DNA from: Hetaerina americana
Lineage: Eukaryota; Arthropoda; Insecta; Odonata; Calopterygidae
Length of the DNA: 64,000 nt
Direction: 5' to 3'
NCBI GenBank assembly: GCA_022747635.1
Contig: JAKTNV010000002.1
Coordinates: forward strand, 111,994,869 to 112,058,868
Both the position numbers and the translations under genes were made by a program. The notes beneath the pieces are model-generated. The model searched no databases. It had not been told where the DNA came from and saw only the letters and a list, made by a program, of their open reading frames with translations. The number at the start of each line of letters is the position of its first letter. Position 1 is the stretch's first letter. Below are positions 35,586 through 46,449 of the stretch, one piece after another.

Positions 35586-36916
35586 CTACCTTGATCAAAA
35601 ATTTCCCGGAATTTATTCAGAAAATTAAAAATACAAGTTTATTCATTTAAATCTATATTGTCCCCTTCAAAGTAATCCCCATCGACTGCAACACACTTAT
35701 GCCAGCGCTTGATCCAATCCTCGAAACATTTTTTATATTCGGTTTTCGGTATGTCCATCAGTGCTTCCTGCGATTTTTCCATTACTTCCTCTCGGCTGCT
35801 AAAACGCGTTCCCCGTAATGGTTTTTTAACTCGATTGAACAGAAAGAGGTCACAGGGAGCCAAATCAGGTGAATTCGGTGGCTGTTGGATGGTATTTGTT
35901 GCATTTTTCGTCAAAAAATTACGAATAATGATAGCACTGTGCGACGGTGCGTTATCATGGTGCAAAATCCACGAGTTTTCTGCCCACATTTCTGGTCTCT
36001 TTCGGCGAATTGCTTCACGCAAACGTCTCATAACGCCCAAATAATACTCTTTGTTTACTGTCTGGCCTTCTGGCAAAAATTCATGATGCACTACACCGTT
36101 GTAATCCATGAAAACCGTCAGCATTGCCTTCTTTTTTGACTGAAAACGACGTGGTTTTTTTGGTCTCGGCTCATTTGGTGAACGCCATTCACTTGCCTGA
36201 TGTCTGGATTGCGTGTCGTACTCATAAACCCACGTCTCGTCTCCAGTAATGATCCTTTTGATGAATGTGGGATCGGATTCAGCCTCGCAAATCATGTCTT
36301 TTGCGACGTCAACACGGTCTCTTTTTTGCATGAAATTGAGGTCTTTTGGCACCAACTTTGCTGCTACACGACGGAAACCCAAATCATTAACCACAATGTC
36401 TTGGGCGGATCCATAGGCAATGTTCAAGTCCTCCGCTATTTCTCTGATGGTTAATTTGCGGTTATTGACCAACATTTCTTTTACTTTATCAATTTTTTCA
36501 CCGACTTTCGATGTCGATGGTCTGCCACTGTGTTCATCATCTTCGATTGACTCACGACCACTTCTGAACCGCTCGTGCCACTGGTAAACGACCGTTTTTT
36601 TTAGAGAATCGTTGCCGAAACACTTTTCCAACATTTCCAACGTCCGTGCGCCACTAAATCCGTTTTTTACGCAAAATTTAATACAAGTTCGTTGTAGCAA
36701 ATTGAAATCCATTTCTGAAATTGTAAAAAATCGCCAACACACACAGAGATAGATGTACTCTTGGCTACGTAACTTTTGCAAATGTCAAGTTATGACACTA
36801 AGATTTAAAGGGAATATCAACAACAGATGTACCAATTTAACAAAAAAAACAGAACTCAAATCGGAACGATGGGAGCGCCACACGGTGGTTATTCCGGGAA
36901 TTTTTTGATCAAGGTA

Positions 36917-36917
<1 letters not shown>
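35586..36917 (-). mobile_element. M1 mariner-like element, copy 2, apparently complete
   Basis: Element of 1332 bp inserted within a TA tract (TA at 35584-35585 and 36918-36919). Termini CTACCTTGATCAAAAATTTC (left) and, on the minus strand, CTACCTTGATCAAAAAATTC (right) are inverted repeats of about 28 bp. It carries one uninterrupted transposase gene. Near identity with copies 1 and 3 along their shared length indicates recent amplification. Confidence 0.95.
35639..36712 (-). CDS. M1 mariner transposase, 357 aa, apparently intact
   Basis: The only full-length open transposase in the window. Start placed at MDFNLLQRTC (an in-frame upstream ATG at 36781 lies in the terminal region). N-terminal HTH motifs: EMLEKCFGNDSLKKTVVYQW and TIREIAEDLNIAYGSAQDIV. 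The linker KLVPKDL corresponds to the mariner WVPHEL motif. Catalytic residues D158 (ITGDETW), D253 (HHDNAPSH) and D288 (SPDLAPCD) have exactly 34 residues between the last two, the mariner DD34D signature. The C-terminus CFEDWIKRWHKC...GDYFEGDNID is complete. Length is normal for the family. A Leu follows D288 where copies 1 and 3 have Phe, and the effect is unknown. It is related to the transposase from which the primate SETMAR domain derives, but no SET domain is present here. Confidence 0.92.
   Translation of the reverse strand: MDFNLLQRTCIKFCVKNGFSGARTLEMLEKCFGNDSLKKTVVYQWHERFRSGRESIEDDEHSGRPSTSKVGEKIDKVKEMLVNNRKLTIREIAEDLNIAYGSAQDIVVNDLGFRRVAAKLVPKDLNFMQKRDRVDVAKDMICEAESDPTFIKRIITGDETWVYEYDTQSRHQASEWRSPNEPRPKKPRRFQSKKKAMLTVFMDYNGVVHHEFLPEGQTVNKEYYLGVMRRLREAIRRKRPEMWAENSWILHHDNAPSHSAIIIRNFLTKNATNTIQQPPNSPDLAPCDLFLFNRVKKPLRGTRFSSREEVMEKSQEALMDIPKTEYKKCFEDWIKRWHKCVAVDGDYFEGDNIDLNE

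Positions 36918-36964
<47 letters not shown>
36918..36964. repeat. (TA)n microsatellite
   Basis: About 45 bp of TA between M1 copy 2 and the long palindrome. Confidence 0.9.
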
Positions 36965-36966
<2 letters not shown>

Positions 36967-37270
36967 GCTTTCGTAGACGTGACACGGAAGTGCCGAATAG
37001 TACAATACACAGTAACACATAATATAGAAACACAAAAAAAGAAGAACACTCACACGTTATTTCTTGATATTTCGACGGAAACAATCCGTCTTCATCTGAA
37101 GATATAGAAATAATCAGAGAATTACTTCTATATCTTCAGATGAAGACGGATTTTTTCCGTCGAAATATCAAGAAATAACGTGTGAGTGTTGTTCTTTTTT
37201 TGTGTTTCTATATTATGTGTTACTGTGTATTGTACTATTCGGCACTTCCGTGTCACGTCTACGAAAGCAT
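36965..37270. repeat. 306-bp near-perfect palindrome (145-bp arms, 16-nt loop)
   Basis: 36965-37109 (TGCTTTCGTAGACGTGACAC inward) is mirrored by 37126-37270 with only a few mismatches, one of them a GGAAACAA versus TTTTTTCC difference. TA microsatellites flank both sides. Each arm contains a TGAAGACGGA...TCCGTCGAAA hairpin, reminiscent of motifs at Penelope-like termini. It could be a foldback transposon, a head-to-head pair of retroelement termini, or a palindromic duplication. No coding content. Confidence 0.92.
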
Positions 37271-37271
37271 A

Positions 37272-37272
37272 A

Positions 37273-37335
<63 letters not shown>

Positions 37336-37336
37336 T
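37272..37336. repeat. (TA)n(CA)n microsatellite at SINE-C tail
   Basis: TA repeats followed by about 22 bp of CA. In the element's sense (minus strand) this is the (TG)n(TA)n tail of the adjacent SINE-C. Confidence 0.85.
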
Positions 37337-37339
37337 TAA

Positions 37340-37600
37340 AACACGAAAACCCGCCATATGGCGATCATAAGAGCATATTCATTCATGTGGAAATAGTTAT
37401 AAGGAAAAGTGTAGGCACACGCATAAAAGACGGATACAGGAGAGGTGAGGAAGGTGGAATCGAGCAGATTACAATTTTTTAAAAGTGTCCTTGACCGAGA
37501 CTCGAACCTCGGATCTTCGTTTTGCCGGGCCGATGTCATCTTGCAAAAGAATCGGAGCAAAAGGTTGCATTAAACCACTGCAAGATATGTGTGTATATTT
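37340..37600 (-). repeat. SINE-C, tRNA-derived element with microsatellite tail
   Basis: On the minus strand a tRNA-like head has the B-box GAGGTTCGAGTCTCGG. The body follows (CGATTCCACCTTCCTCACC, TATTTCCACATGAATGAATA, CGCCATATGGCGGGTTTTCG), then the TG/TA tail. Related copies lie at 60008-60177 and 19690-19796. Confidence 0.7.
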
Positions 37601-37601
37601 G

Positions 37602-38495
37602 AAGTTTAAGGTACATTGTTGGCTTCAATTATTTGATTCAAAGATTTATGGCCAAATAAACGAGAGGATTGGAAAACACAATTAATTTATCTATAAATTG
37701 GCCTTCTTTGTTGTGCTTGGTGTCAAGGTATCGACCAAAAATCGATATTTTTTCTTAGGCACCAGTCCAATATGAATAATATCACGGAACCGATGTAGAT
37801 TAAGTCGATACTTCTCATTGAAAGACTTCGCGGAATTAATTTCAGTTATGTCTGCGTGAAGTATATTGTCGATTTGGTCAATGCGCTAAGTGGGCGACAT
37901 TTATTTTCATCGATATGAATTGTATCGATCGATTTACTCGCTGCTTTCGGTAATACTCGGAATGCTGGGAAATTACCGTCATGTCGTCGTATTCGTTAGC
38001 ACTTGGGCGAGCGATTTCACGACGGGGACGCTCTTGGCCGTTTAAGACCACTCCCCTCCCCCTCTCGTCTCCCCTCGCGGTCGACGTGAAGAATTGTTTT
38101 CGTCCCCACCGGTGTGGCAACCCACGACCCCCCGGCTACCATTACCTGTACGCTAACGGTCGCGCCACTCCACCCTGCCCCCCTCACTTTAAGTGCCGTT
38201 AATTTTTTCACGACTCCCGCAAGAGCTCTCTTAAAAAAAAATAAATAGAAGGCATTTCTTGAAAGCCCGCACTCCGACGGCCCCAAAAAGCGACGTATTT
38301 CCTCGCGTTCAATTCCGCTTCGGCGCCTTAGGGGATCGCCACTGCTGAAGCCACGACGCCGAACAGGAATTGTCCGCCCCTGCCGACTTTCGCTGCAGTT
38401 AAGGTAGCGGGCGAAAACCCACGATCTGTCACTCGTTTATCTCCCATGAAAGCAAATCCTTGCCAACATTCCCCCAAATCCTCCTTCCCTTCCCT
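37602..38495. other. No gene; ATCGAT motifs at 37720-37940
   Basis: Several TATCGAT/ATCGAT motifs cluster between 37728 and 37935. 38000-38200 is GC-rich with overlapping frames on both strands and no motif. Confidence 0.3.
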
Positions 38496-38499
38496 TGAT

Positions 38500-38790
38500 T
38501 ACGCCTGCGGCCGAAATCAAGGCTGTCCTTGCCTCGATCTCAAACCAATAAGGCGCCGGGATTTGATAATGTTTCAAATCGCGAGCTCAATCTCGCCGCC
38601 TCTGTCCCCGCTTTTCCTCTCATCCTTTCAGATTTAATTAATCACTGCTACCTCTCCTCTCAATTCTCTTCCCCTTGGAAGTCAGGGAAAGTCATCCTCC
38701 TTCCAAAACCAGGGAAAGATGCCACCATCCCGGGAAATAGTCGTCCGATTATTCTTTTTTCGAGAGCTTCGAAAGAAGAGTAATCGGACG
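38500..38790 (+). pseudogene. Jockey-like non-LTR reverse transcriptase fragment
   Basis: Translation gives TPAAEIKAVLASIS, then after a frameshift NKAPGFDNVSNREL, LINHCYLSSQFSSPWKSGKV and ILLPKPGKDATIPGNSRPII, the RT N-terminal blocks of jockey-type LINEs. It stops at 38781 and abuts the M3 remnant. Both the endonuclease and the YxDD region are missing. Confidence 0.75.
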
Positions 38791-38799
38791 CATTTGCCG

Positions 38800-39226
38800 C
38801 TGCCCCTCTTTCCAGAAAATCGGTCACATTAACTCGGTGAGCATCCCGAAACACAGTCAAATGAATTTTCATCAACAATAATATCTTTTCCACGATCGCA
38901 ACCACGACATTTTACCACCCATAGCTTTACCAACAGCATCGTCACCATAAACAGCATTTAATCGACGATGAATCTCAGTAGGAGTCACTTCTTCAACAGT
39001 TAGAATTTCTATAGCAGTACGCTGTTTAATTCGCGTTTACATAGCACTAGAACACGTCTCCATATTTCCGCTTCTAGAAATACACAGGGTGAATGAAACG
39101 ACATCAAACCTGCACATGCGCGTTGAGGGGGAATGGTACTTTCGCATTCCACCGGGAGTGCTTCTGAAGGTTATTTTGTTTGTGGTTTACAATGTGCATG
39201 TGTGCATTAGTTTTCAGCCTATCCTC
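38800..39226 (-). mobile_element. M3 mariner-like remnant, copy 4 (5' end only)
   Basis: Matches the 5' half of copies at 544 and 32635 on the minus strand (CATCGTCACCATAAACAGCA; CGATGAATCTCAGTAGGAGT; CTTCCGCTTCTAGAAATACAC-type sequence). It ends near the terminus CAGCCTATCCTCG. The left part (38800-38900, CCTCTTTCCAGAAAATCGGT) is shared only with 33130-33230. Confidence 0.7.
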
Positions 39227-39229
39227 GTT

Positions 39230-40086
39230 TCTTTGAAGGGTGAATGGTGAAGTATTTTCGTTGCCTTCGAACGTCTTGTATTTTATTCCCTACGAGTCAA
39301 CGTGGAAGTTTTCGTGCCTGGGGCTTTTACCATATCAATCTTTTTATTTAAGTGAATGAGATGCGTTCGTTGAGAGTGTTTCAGAGTGTAATCAGTTGTC
39401 ATGGCATCGCTTCTGAATTGCCCAAACCGTTTCCGATGGGGTCGTGAATTTAACGTCTGACCGTCCCATTGTTTTGCTGGCGTCATCCATGGCACGGCCT
39501 TTCCCGTCTGCACACGCCGATGTCTCTGCCCAATCCGCCTGGTCATCACCTCTGCCCACTTCGCACTGACGGCGTATCCAACACGGCCCCTAATCCCGGC
39601 AAGAAAATCGTGCTCCCCCGTCGCGAATAGACTCGAGTCAAAGACGTGACACAGCAGCCATTATATAGTTAGGCGTCGACTAAATGTTTGTCCGGGATGC
39701 CGGAAAAGAACTTCTCGGTGTGAATTAATGAATGTTTACTTCCTGAATATTTAATGGCTCGTGCCCTCGAGTTAAACGGCGAGATCGACGGATTGAGGCG
39801 GATGTTTGCTTTGGGTTGTGTCGGGGAGTTAAACTCGAAACCCACGCGGGGCTCGAATTGGGCTCGCGACGAGTGCGCCCTCTCGCCGCGAGTGAGCGCA
39901 CTTGGCGCTTGACTTAATTGGAGTGGTTGCCGGGATACGTGCTCCGTTGATCCCCGGATCCGATCTCCTTTGATGCGCTCCTTATTCTTCGCCTCTGTCT
40001 GCCCACTCGCCCTGCGCTCCCATCCAAATTGCAAGGTAGGCGTTGTTCCGTCGCGACTTGCGTTCTCAATATTAAGACATTTCAGA
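39230..40086. other. No recognisable gene
   Basis: Moderately GC-rich. Minus frames 39283-39549 and 39669-40034 show no known motif. Confidence 0.3.
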
Positions 40087-40087
40087 A

Positions 40088-40215
40088 GTATCCGCAGGCC
40101 TCCCCTAAATACTACTACTACTTCTTCTTATTGTTTTGAGGTGTGGGGTTCATGTGGGTAGGTGCTGGACAATAGGGCCGATAGATTCGGGTTCGCATCC
40201 AATCGGTGCCTCCCG
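40088..40215 (+). repeat. SINE-A tail fragment followed by tRNA-like head
   Basis: CAGGCCTCCCCTAAATACTACTACTAC-type sequence (40096-40122) is the SINE-A 3' tail. It is followed by a tRNA-like segment with the B-box GGGTTCGCATCC (about 40188), probably the start of another SINE. Confidence 0.5.
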
Positions 40216-40237
40216 ACTCCTCCCGCTTCGTCCAAAC

Positions 40238-41035
40238 TGCATGATTGCGTGCGCGGATTGGCGTGCGACGATAAGCGAAGGAAGAAATGGTGATGAGGTG
40301 GGGGACTACGGTTTAGGCACGAGGAATGACCGCGGTGAGAAAGCGGTTGAGTTCTGCATGAGACAGGGGTTAGTCATCACGAACATTTGGTTTAGACACC
40401 GCAAAAGGCGCAGGCATGCATAGAAAATGCCAGGTGACTCAGAAAGGTATCAGCTAGATTATATTCTGGTTACACACAGATTCAGGAACAGTGTGATAAA
40501 TTCGCACAGCTTCCCGGGAGCGGATGCGGTCTCTGACCACAATTTAGTTGTTATGAAATGTAGCGTCCGTTTCAAAAAGATAAGGCAGGGGTGGCGGGTT
40601 AGGAGTTGGAATGTAGAAGCATTAAATGGATTGAAAAGGAAGGAGTACCAGCAGTCAGTAGAGGAAATCATGAATGAGAGTAAAGATCTGAATACTATCG
40701 AGGTAAACCGGGAATGTATGTGAAAGAAGGGATAACGAAAGCCGCAAAAGAAACTTAAGTAACCGTAAATGGGAAAGGGACTAGGAAACCATGGATCACC
40801 GATGAGATGATTATAAAGATAAATGAGAGTAGAAAGTGGAATAATGTAGCAACTAGGCAAAATGAAGTACAAAGAGTTAAATAATAAATTGAGACGGGAA
40901 ACAAATAAAGCAGAAGAAGCATGGTGGAAGACGCAGTGCGAGGATATGGAAAGTTTGCAGAGGAAGGGTGAAATCGGTGCGCTATACAAGCAGGTTAAAA
41001 CTCTTATCGGGAAGTAAGAAAGGAAGATCTATGCT
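40238..41035 (+). pseudogene. RTE/BovB-like LINE fragment: APE endonuclease C-terminus
   Basis: ISEGRNGDEVGDYGLGTRND, KAVEFCMRQGLVITNIWF and, after a stop or frame change, PGDSERYQLDYILVTHRFRN and FPGADAVSDHNLVVMKC match the C-terminal half of an apurinic-type endonuclease (LDYILV and SDHNLV are the conserved catalytic-end motifs). A decayed linker runs to about 41030. It is probably the 5' portion of the same LINE whose RT is at 60178-62790, since both are RTE/BovB-like. Dead. Confidence 0.75.
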
Positions 41036-41042
41036 AACAGTT

Positions 41043-41420
41043 ATGTATTTATTTATTTTAGTACCCTGCAAGCTACTGCCAGGGTGTGAATACCACCAGG
41101 ATGTGTGGCAGGGGTTGAATTCACACCAGACTAATTTTGCCCCGAATATGACCCTCCCGCGGTAGGACAATGTTATTCTGGTCCCTTATCGTTCGTGGAA
41201 AAAGTGTCTTCTTAAATCTATCTGTACTACAATTAATCTGTCTAATTTTATTGACATGATCTCTCTTAACGTAGTGTGATGGGGGTAATAATACATTCTG
41301 AACGTCACTTCTAAGGAGACATCCTTCCAATTGATGCGAGAAACTTAATCTGTAAATTAACCTTCGCTCGGACAGTGATTCCCGGTCCAGTTTCTCTTAT
41401 AGGTTTTTCGTAATATTCGC
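41043..41420 (-). repeat. LINE 3' end, AAATAAATA-tail subfamily
   Basis: On the minus strand the ORF2 C-terminus is readable as INCSTDRFKKTLFPRTIRDQ, followed by a stop and a 3' UTR with a hairpin core (CTGCCACACATCC; GCAGTAGCTTGCAGGGTACT) and an A/T tail (AAATAAATAAATAC). It resembles the TGTAGA-tail family but has a different tail. Second copy at 54735-55010. Confidence 0.75.
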
Positions 41421-41424
41421 CTAG

Positions 41425-44400
41425 ACTCTTTCATGTGGTGCTTATTGGTTTAGAGAGGAGAGGTAGGGTGAGGAATGTGTGGGCGACGAAGGAATTGATA
41501 TTGACTGAAATCAGTTGTAGTAGGCAAGCACGAGAGGAGAAGCGGTGTGGCTGTGTTGCTCATGTTGAGAGAATGCGTGAGAAATGGTACATCGAGGGTT
41601 GGAGGGGGTAGAGGGGGAAGGAGCGAGCGAGTGGCGGGGAGATGACATCAAGTAGATGCTCCAGACTAGGAATATCAGAGGGCTCAGTATGAGTTCTTAT
41701 TTCTCAAAAATAGCATCCTCACCAGAGCCTGTGGTTCCGGGTGCCATAGTTCATGGAAATCCCACCAAATGGTCAAGAAACCGTGGTTCCGGAGCCCTCG
41801 GGGGCGTGTCTGATCCGGCGAACCCCCCCCCCCCCCCGACTTAGCAGTGGTCGGTGCTCGGCCCCTCCCCGTCGCGGATGACGTCAGGCGGGCACACGTC
41901 AACTCTCATGGGGAGTGTCAACGGAAGGATCTGGATTTAGACTTTGGAGTAGGTCAGGAGTGGAGGGAGGACTCCTGTTCACAAGGGGTGTGTGCTCTGC
42001 TTAACGAGGCCCTGGCATGCCCACGTGCAGATCTAGGAGTCTAAATACTTCCTTGACTTCGTCTACATCAAATTGAACCTAATTACCTATAATAATGGAT
42101 ACCCTAGTGCTTTTAATGTGTTACTGATTGACAATAATACCATCAATGTCGTATAAAGTCAATTAATGACAAAATATCAAATTTTTTGACGTCTTTTGAA
42201 GCCTTTCCTATTTTTGCTGGGAATTTCAGTGTTTGTGAATAAAAGAATATTGAAATGATTAGTTATGTTATGTTATTGCTTGTATTCAGAAGTTTATTAT
42301 ACAACCCGATCAGTTTGACTAAAATAATTATAAAAATAATCAATGGTTCTTCAGTGTTTAATAATCTGTTGATCGATTTAATTTTAGTCTGAGATGAATG
42401 TCAACAGACTCCATATGTCTCGTATTTTGATCAATTCGCCATTTTCCCTTTGATGAAATGGAAATTGTTGGTGTTTTCAACGCTTTTATCTTCTGAGGCG
42501 ACTTGGGAAGCTACATATGGCGTACGTATGATTACGTATGGTATACATAAACGTACATGTGACTCGTAATGGTTTAGGTTGAGATAGATTTTGCGTTTAT
42601 AACCAGTTTTCTCTCACTTGGTTGAGGGGGGGGGGTTGTGGCCACACACAAAATGAATCGCTCGTATCAATCAGTGGCCAAAAATTGCTGTTTCCATCAA
42701 ACCCCATTAATAATGGTTGAATAATTAGTTAATTCAAGTATTCAATTAAGCCAACATTGGACATGATCAAAATCAATTGAGGAATAAAGTGTAATATTTT
42801 GAAGCATATTCGATCAGAAAAACTTCTCTTCGTATCTTTTTTAAAATTTCAGAAACTTCAATTTCAAAGAAATTTCTTAGTATGTTGGGGATTATTTATG
42901 AAAATACTCCCCAATATAATAAGTGGCATTCAATTAAATCGTTTTTGTAGTGGTACCAATGGTGTTGGCTCTGTGGTGATGACAGATTTAAAGTTTCCCC
43001 CTATGCATGATCAATATAATTAATTTTAAACGGAATAATTTTTAAGTACTGGCAATGTAGTTGTTTATGATTGATATTTTCGCTGGAGTAATTTATTCGA
43101 CATATATTTTGTATCTGTATTGAATGTTTAAATAGACATCAAGCAAGTAATCATAATCAATATTACGTCTGGTGTTGAACGGTACACTCGCACAGTGTGT
43201 GCACTTTCGTCCGTCGCTCGTTAGGTGGAGTGGTTTGAGTCCCTTGGGTCCACAGGGGCCTCTGATTTCGGATTGATTTCAGTTGGGTGCCAATTGAGGC
43301 AAGCCGATTCACGGAAAATAGTGACGGGGCAGCATCACGTTGTTACCGGAACCTCTGTGTTGGAATTCCACAGAGGACACAGGAATGAGATGCGCAGATT
43401 TCAATGCTGGATATAGTATACGTAAACAGGTAGTCCAGGTAGCAGAAGAATTTGTCGAAACCTACAAATCTATTTTTCGTTATGAATAAGAAGGGATTCC
43501 ACAAAGGTAACTCTCTGACTCATCCTATTTGATTCGTGACGAAGAGATATATAAATAATGATGTTCAGCAGAGAAGGCATTTATCAGTTTTGCACGACAA
43601 CTTGATTTTCCTGCACCATATTGCCACTCTGCTAAGGAGACATTTTTCGGCGAGATACCTTTTTGATATTATACAAGGACAAAGTGACTTGCGATTAAAA
43701 GAAATGCAAATTAACGTAAACTTCGGGGTCCATTCAGACGTTCCCTCATCTGTTACAAAATTTACATTTATTGCATCATAGTCACGTTTCAGTCGGGATG
43801 GCGTCATTGTATTTCCAATTGAAACTTCAATTTGCCGTTAAAACCTGAATAATTGTTTCATGTTCCCGATGAGACCTTCTGAAAATATTGTCATAGTCTT
43901 CAGTTTTTTTCGGGGTATTGTCGTATTTTTCGATGATCACTATTGTGACTGCTACTTTGAAAATACATTTGTTTAAGGAATGGTATTAGCGGAGCAATAT
44001 TATTCGTTTCGAAATGAGGGACCTCAAAACATGAAGGTACGTATTTGCTAGGCGACAGGTAGCATCACCAAAATTTCCGACCTTCGAATAGCCCAGGTAT
44101 AAGTGCTTGAAATACGGTAGCTGGTTGGCTATAATAGGAAAGGTGTATCTATCTCCTTATGAATCATCCAAAATGCACCCAATAGTCCCGATCCAAGGAG
44201 TCGTTGGGATTGAATTATTGAAAAGGAATGGAATTTCCGTCTATCTTTGGAACGGTCTGCGGATCTCGAAGCCATGCGGGCGATAGAGTTCACCATCGTC
44301 TAAAAAATCATGCAGGGATAAACCCCGTCGCTTTGCCAATGAACCCTTACAAGGGACCCTCATTCGCCCCCGCAGTATGTATTATTTTGGATCCTCGTAA

Positions 44401-44965
44401 ACCCTTTTTCCGTACCCCTTTTGAAAGCCTCTCAGACGGATGATGGCCGTGAGTTATTTCCTCCGTCCGGCGGAGTCTTGCGCGCGACGTTGCTTCTTTT
44501 TTTGTGGATTCTGCCGAATGAGATATATGACGGTAGACCGGGGGAATCAAACGGGCGACACTCCGCTGCTCTCCACCCCCACCCTCTCCTACCCCCCCTC
44601 CCCCCCAAAGAGGCCCCGAATCCGGGAAAGGAGCCGATAAAAATCCGATGCATTGGGTGAACTATAGCGATTCCGATCCCTTCCTTCGCGCCAAAAAGCC
44701 CCCTTGGGTGGTGGTGTACGTGCGCCGGGAGATTCAGTCCGGTGAACCCTATCCTTCCCGCCGCTTAAGAGGTTTCATTTCTCCGTGAGGGGCGGACCGG
44801 CTAGGGCATTGAAACCCATCCCTTTCCACTTGGAGGCATTGCTTGGCGCACTTAGCGCAATCGCCACCCCTTCTGAGAAGTCCTCGCATCCGCCCCTGGC
44901 ATATGTCCAAGTACGCACATCTTACTTGAGCGTGTGTACTGATCTATCATATGTACGTATCCCGA
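41425..44965. other. No recognisable gene
   Basis: Largely unique AT-rich DNA (42050-43200 strongly so), with poly-C at 41823 and poly-G at 42628. 44400-44800 is more GC-rich. I found no coding motif and no repeat shared with the window. Confidence 0.35.
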
Positions 44966-44971
44966 AACATA

Positions 44972-45120
44972 CGAGGGCTGTCCATTAAGTAACCTCCGTT
45001 TGCGTGTAGCGAGCAAAGTAGTGGGGGGAGCCGAATGGTCGCTGTATTGACACACACACACTAGGGCAGTACGCCTCGAGCTGCAGTGGTAGGGAAGGTC
45101 GCGCCGTTTGTTTATAGTGG
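44972..45120 (+). mobile_element. M5-related mariner terminus (fragment)
   Basis: CGAGGGCTGTCCATTAAGTA after TA (44970-44971), followed by ACCTCCGTTTGCGTGTAGCG, matches the M5 terminus at 17543. No matching inverted end is seen downstream, so only one end survives. The right limit is uncertain. Confidence 0.55.
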
Positions 45121-45124
45121 TGAG

Positions 45125-45888
45125 TCAAAATTAATATTAAATGAAAATGAACATAGGATCATCAAAATGAACTTGAGATGAAGTTTTTTTCTATATTACC
45201 GAACAATGTGCTCTTAGCGTTCGTTTTTCGACGCCTTTCTCTCGCACTATGGCGCCAGCGGTGTTAATGGTTAGTCCCGGAAGAGCACCAGTGACTAGAG
45301 TTCCACCTTCCTTCCTTTGCATTTGATTGCCTCACCTCTTCAAACGTTCTGAAGCATCTCTGGGTCTGCTCTGAAGGAAGAACGACTCCCCAGAAGCCCT
45401 CCGGTATTTCTTAGGCCTCGGATGACGAGTTGTCCAGGGGCAGGCAACGTGTGGCGGAAGAATCGCTCTTATCGCCCCTCTGTCGTAGCGGTAGGCGAAC
45501 TTGCAATAGTTTCCTCTGACGCAACTTAAAGATCAGATCATTGAACTTGTAAAACAGGCGCATTACAAATTAAGCTAACAATATAATGTAAATTTTTCTT
45601 TTGTAACATAAATTAGAATAATGAATTTATCAACCCTCCTTATTTTACAGATATCGTATTATACAGGTATTCATTCACGAAAGCATAATGTTGCATTCAG
45701 CTTAAAATATTACCTTGAAAAAGTGTGAATTTCTTCACAATGAAAGTAATGTTTTTCTAATGACTTCATCAGAATTCCCTCTAGAAGCTAAGTGTTGTTT
45801 TAATAAAAAATAACGTGAAAACAGCCCTGAGAGGCGTAATCATTAAAAAAAACATCCAATTGCATTAGAGAATCGTTGTTGTGTGATA
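45125..45888. other. No recognisable gene
   Basis: AT-rich with no motif or shared repeat. Confidence 0.3.
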
Positions 45889-45891
45889 CTA

Positions 45892-46440
45892 TGAGGGTAT
45901 TTTGAGAAGTGTTCGGAATGGAATAGGGATAAACGACTTATCTCATCGAAACTTTTTTATTTTTTCATTGCTTCCTCCCCTCACACAAATGCACTTGGTC
46001 CAGCAATGTTCCAATAATCTCATCTAGAAAATTAAATGATTCCTGCAGGCCTGCAAAATACCCGTCTACTTCGGCTGTTACTTCTTTGCTTGAAGAGAAT
46101 CTCCGTCCACCGAAGGAAACATTGTGCTTGGGGAAGATATGGCCATCCGATGGAGCCAAATCAGGCGACCAAGTCGATGGTGGCATAAATTCGTGACGTA
46201 GTTCATGTATTTTTGTCATGGCAACGACCCTTGTTTTTGGGCGTGCATTGTCTTGATGAAAGATGACTCCTCCTTGCCAAACCTGGTTTTTTTCGTGTGT
46301 TTTTCGCTGTAGTTGCTCCTGGAGGTTAGCGTAGTATTGTCCAGTAATTTTTTGACCAGTGGAAAAATAATTCTTGAGCCAGAATCCCTATCGCATCCCA
46401 GAAAATAAAGCCCAGCTCGTGTTTCCTGTGAATCCCAGGA
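45892..46440 (-). mobile_element. M7 mariner-like remnant, interrupted by SINE-D
   Basis: Left end TGAGGGTATTTTGAGAAGTG after TA (45890-45891). Minus-strand translation gives a decayed catalytic half: GLYFLGCDRDS and FFHWSKNYW, KHTKKTRFGKEE, FIKTMHAQKQ (second catalytic block, degraded), MTKIHELRHEF, PPSTWSPDLAPSDGHIFP, FGGRRFSSSKEV. Frameshifts and lost catalytic residues (HQDN has become IKTM) show it is old. The 5' half is absent; SINE-D begins at its upstream edge. Confidence 0.75.
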
Positions 46441-46449
46441 TAACCGCAA

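Noticed and set aside
35639..36712. SETMAR host gene
   Set aside because: The transposase resembles the SETMAR transposase domain because both are mariner-derived, but there is no SET domain and the frame sits between transposon termini.
43536..43781. Possible mariner block (VLHDNLIF...HIATLLRRHF)
   Set aside because: LHDN and HIAT resemble the second catalytic block, but nothing before or after fits and no terminal repeats were found; too weak to call.
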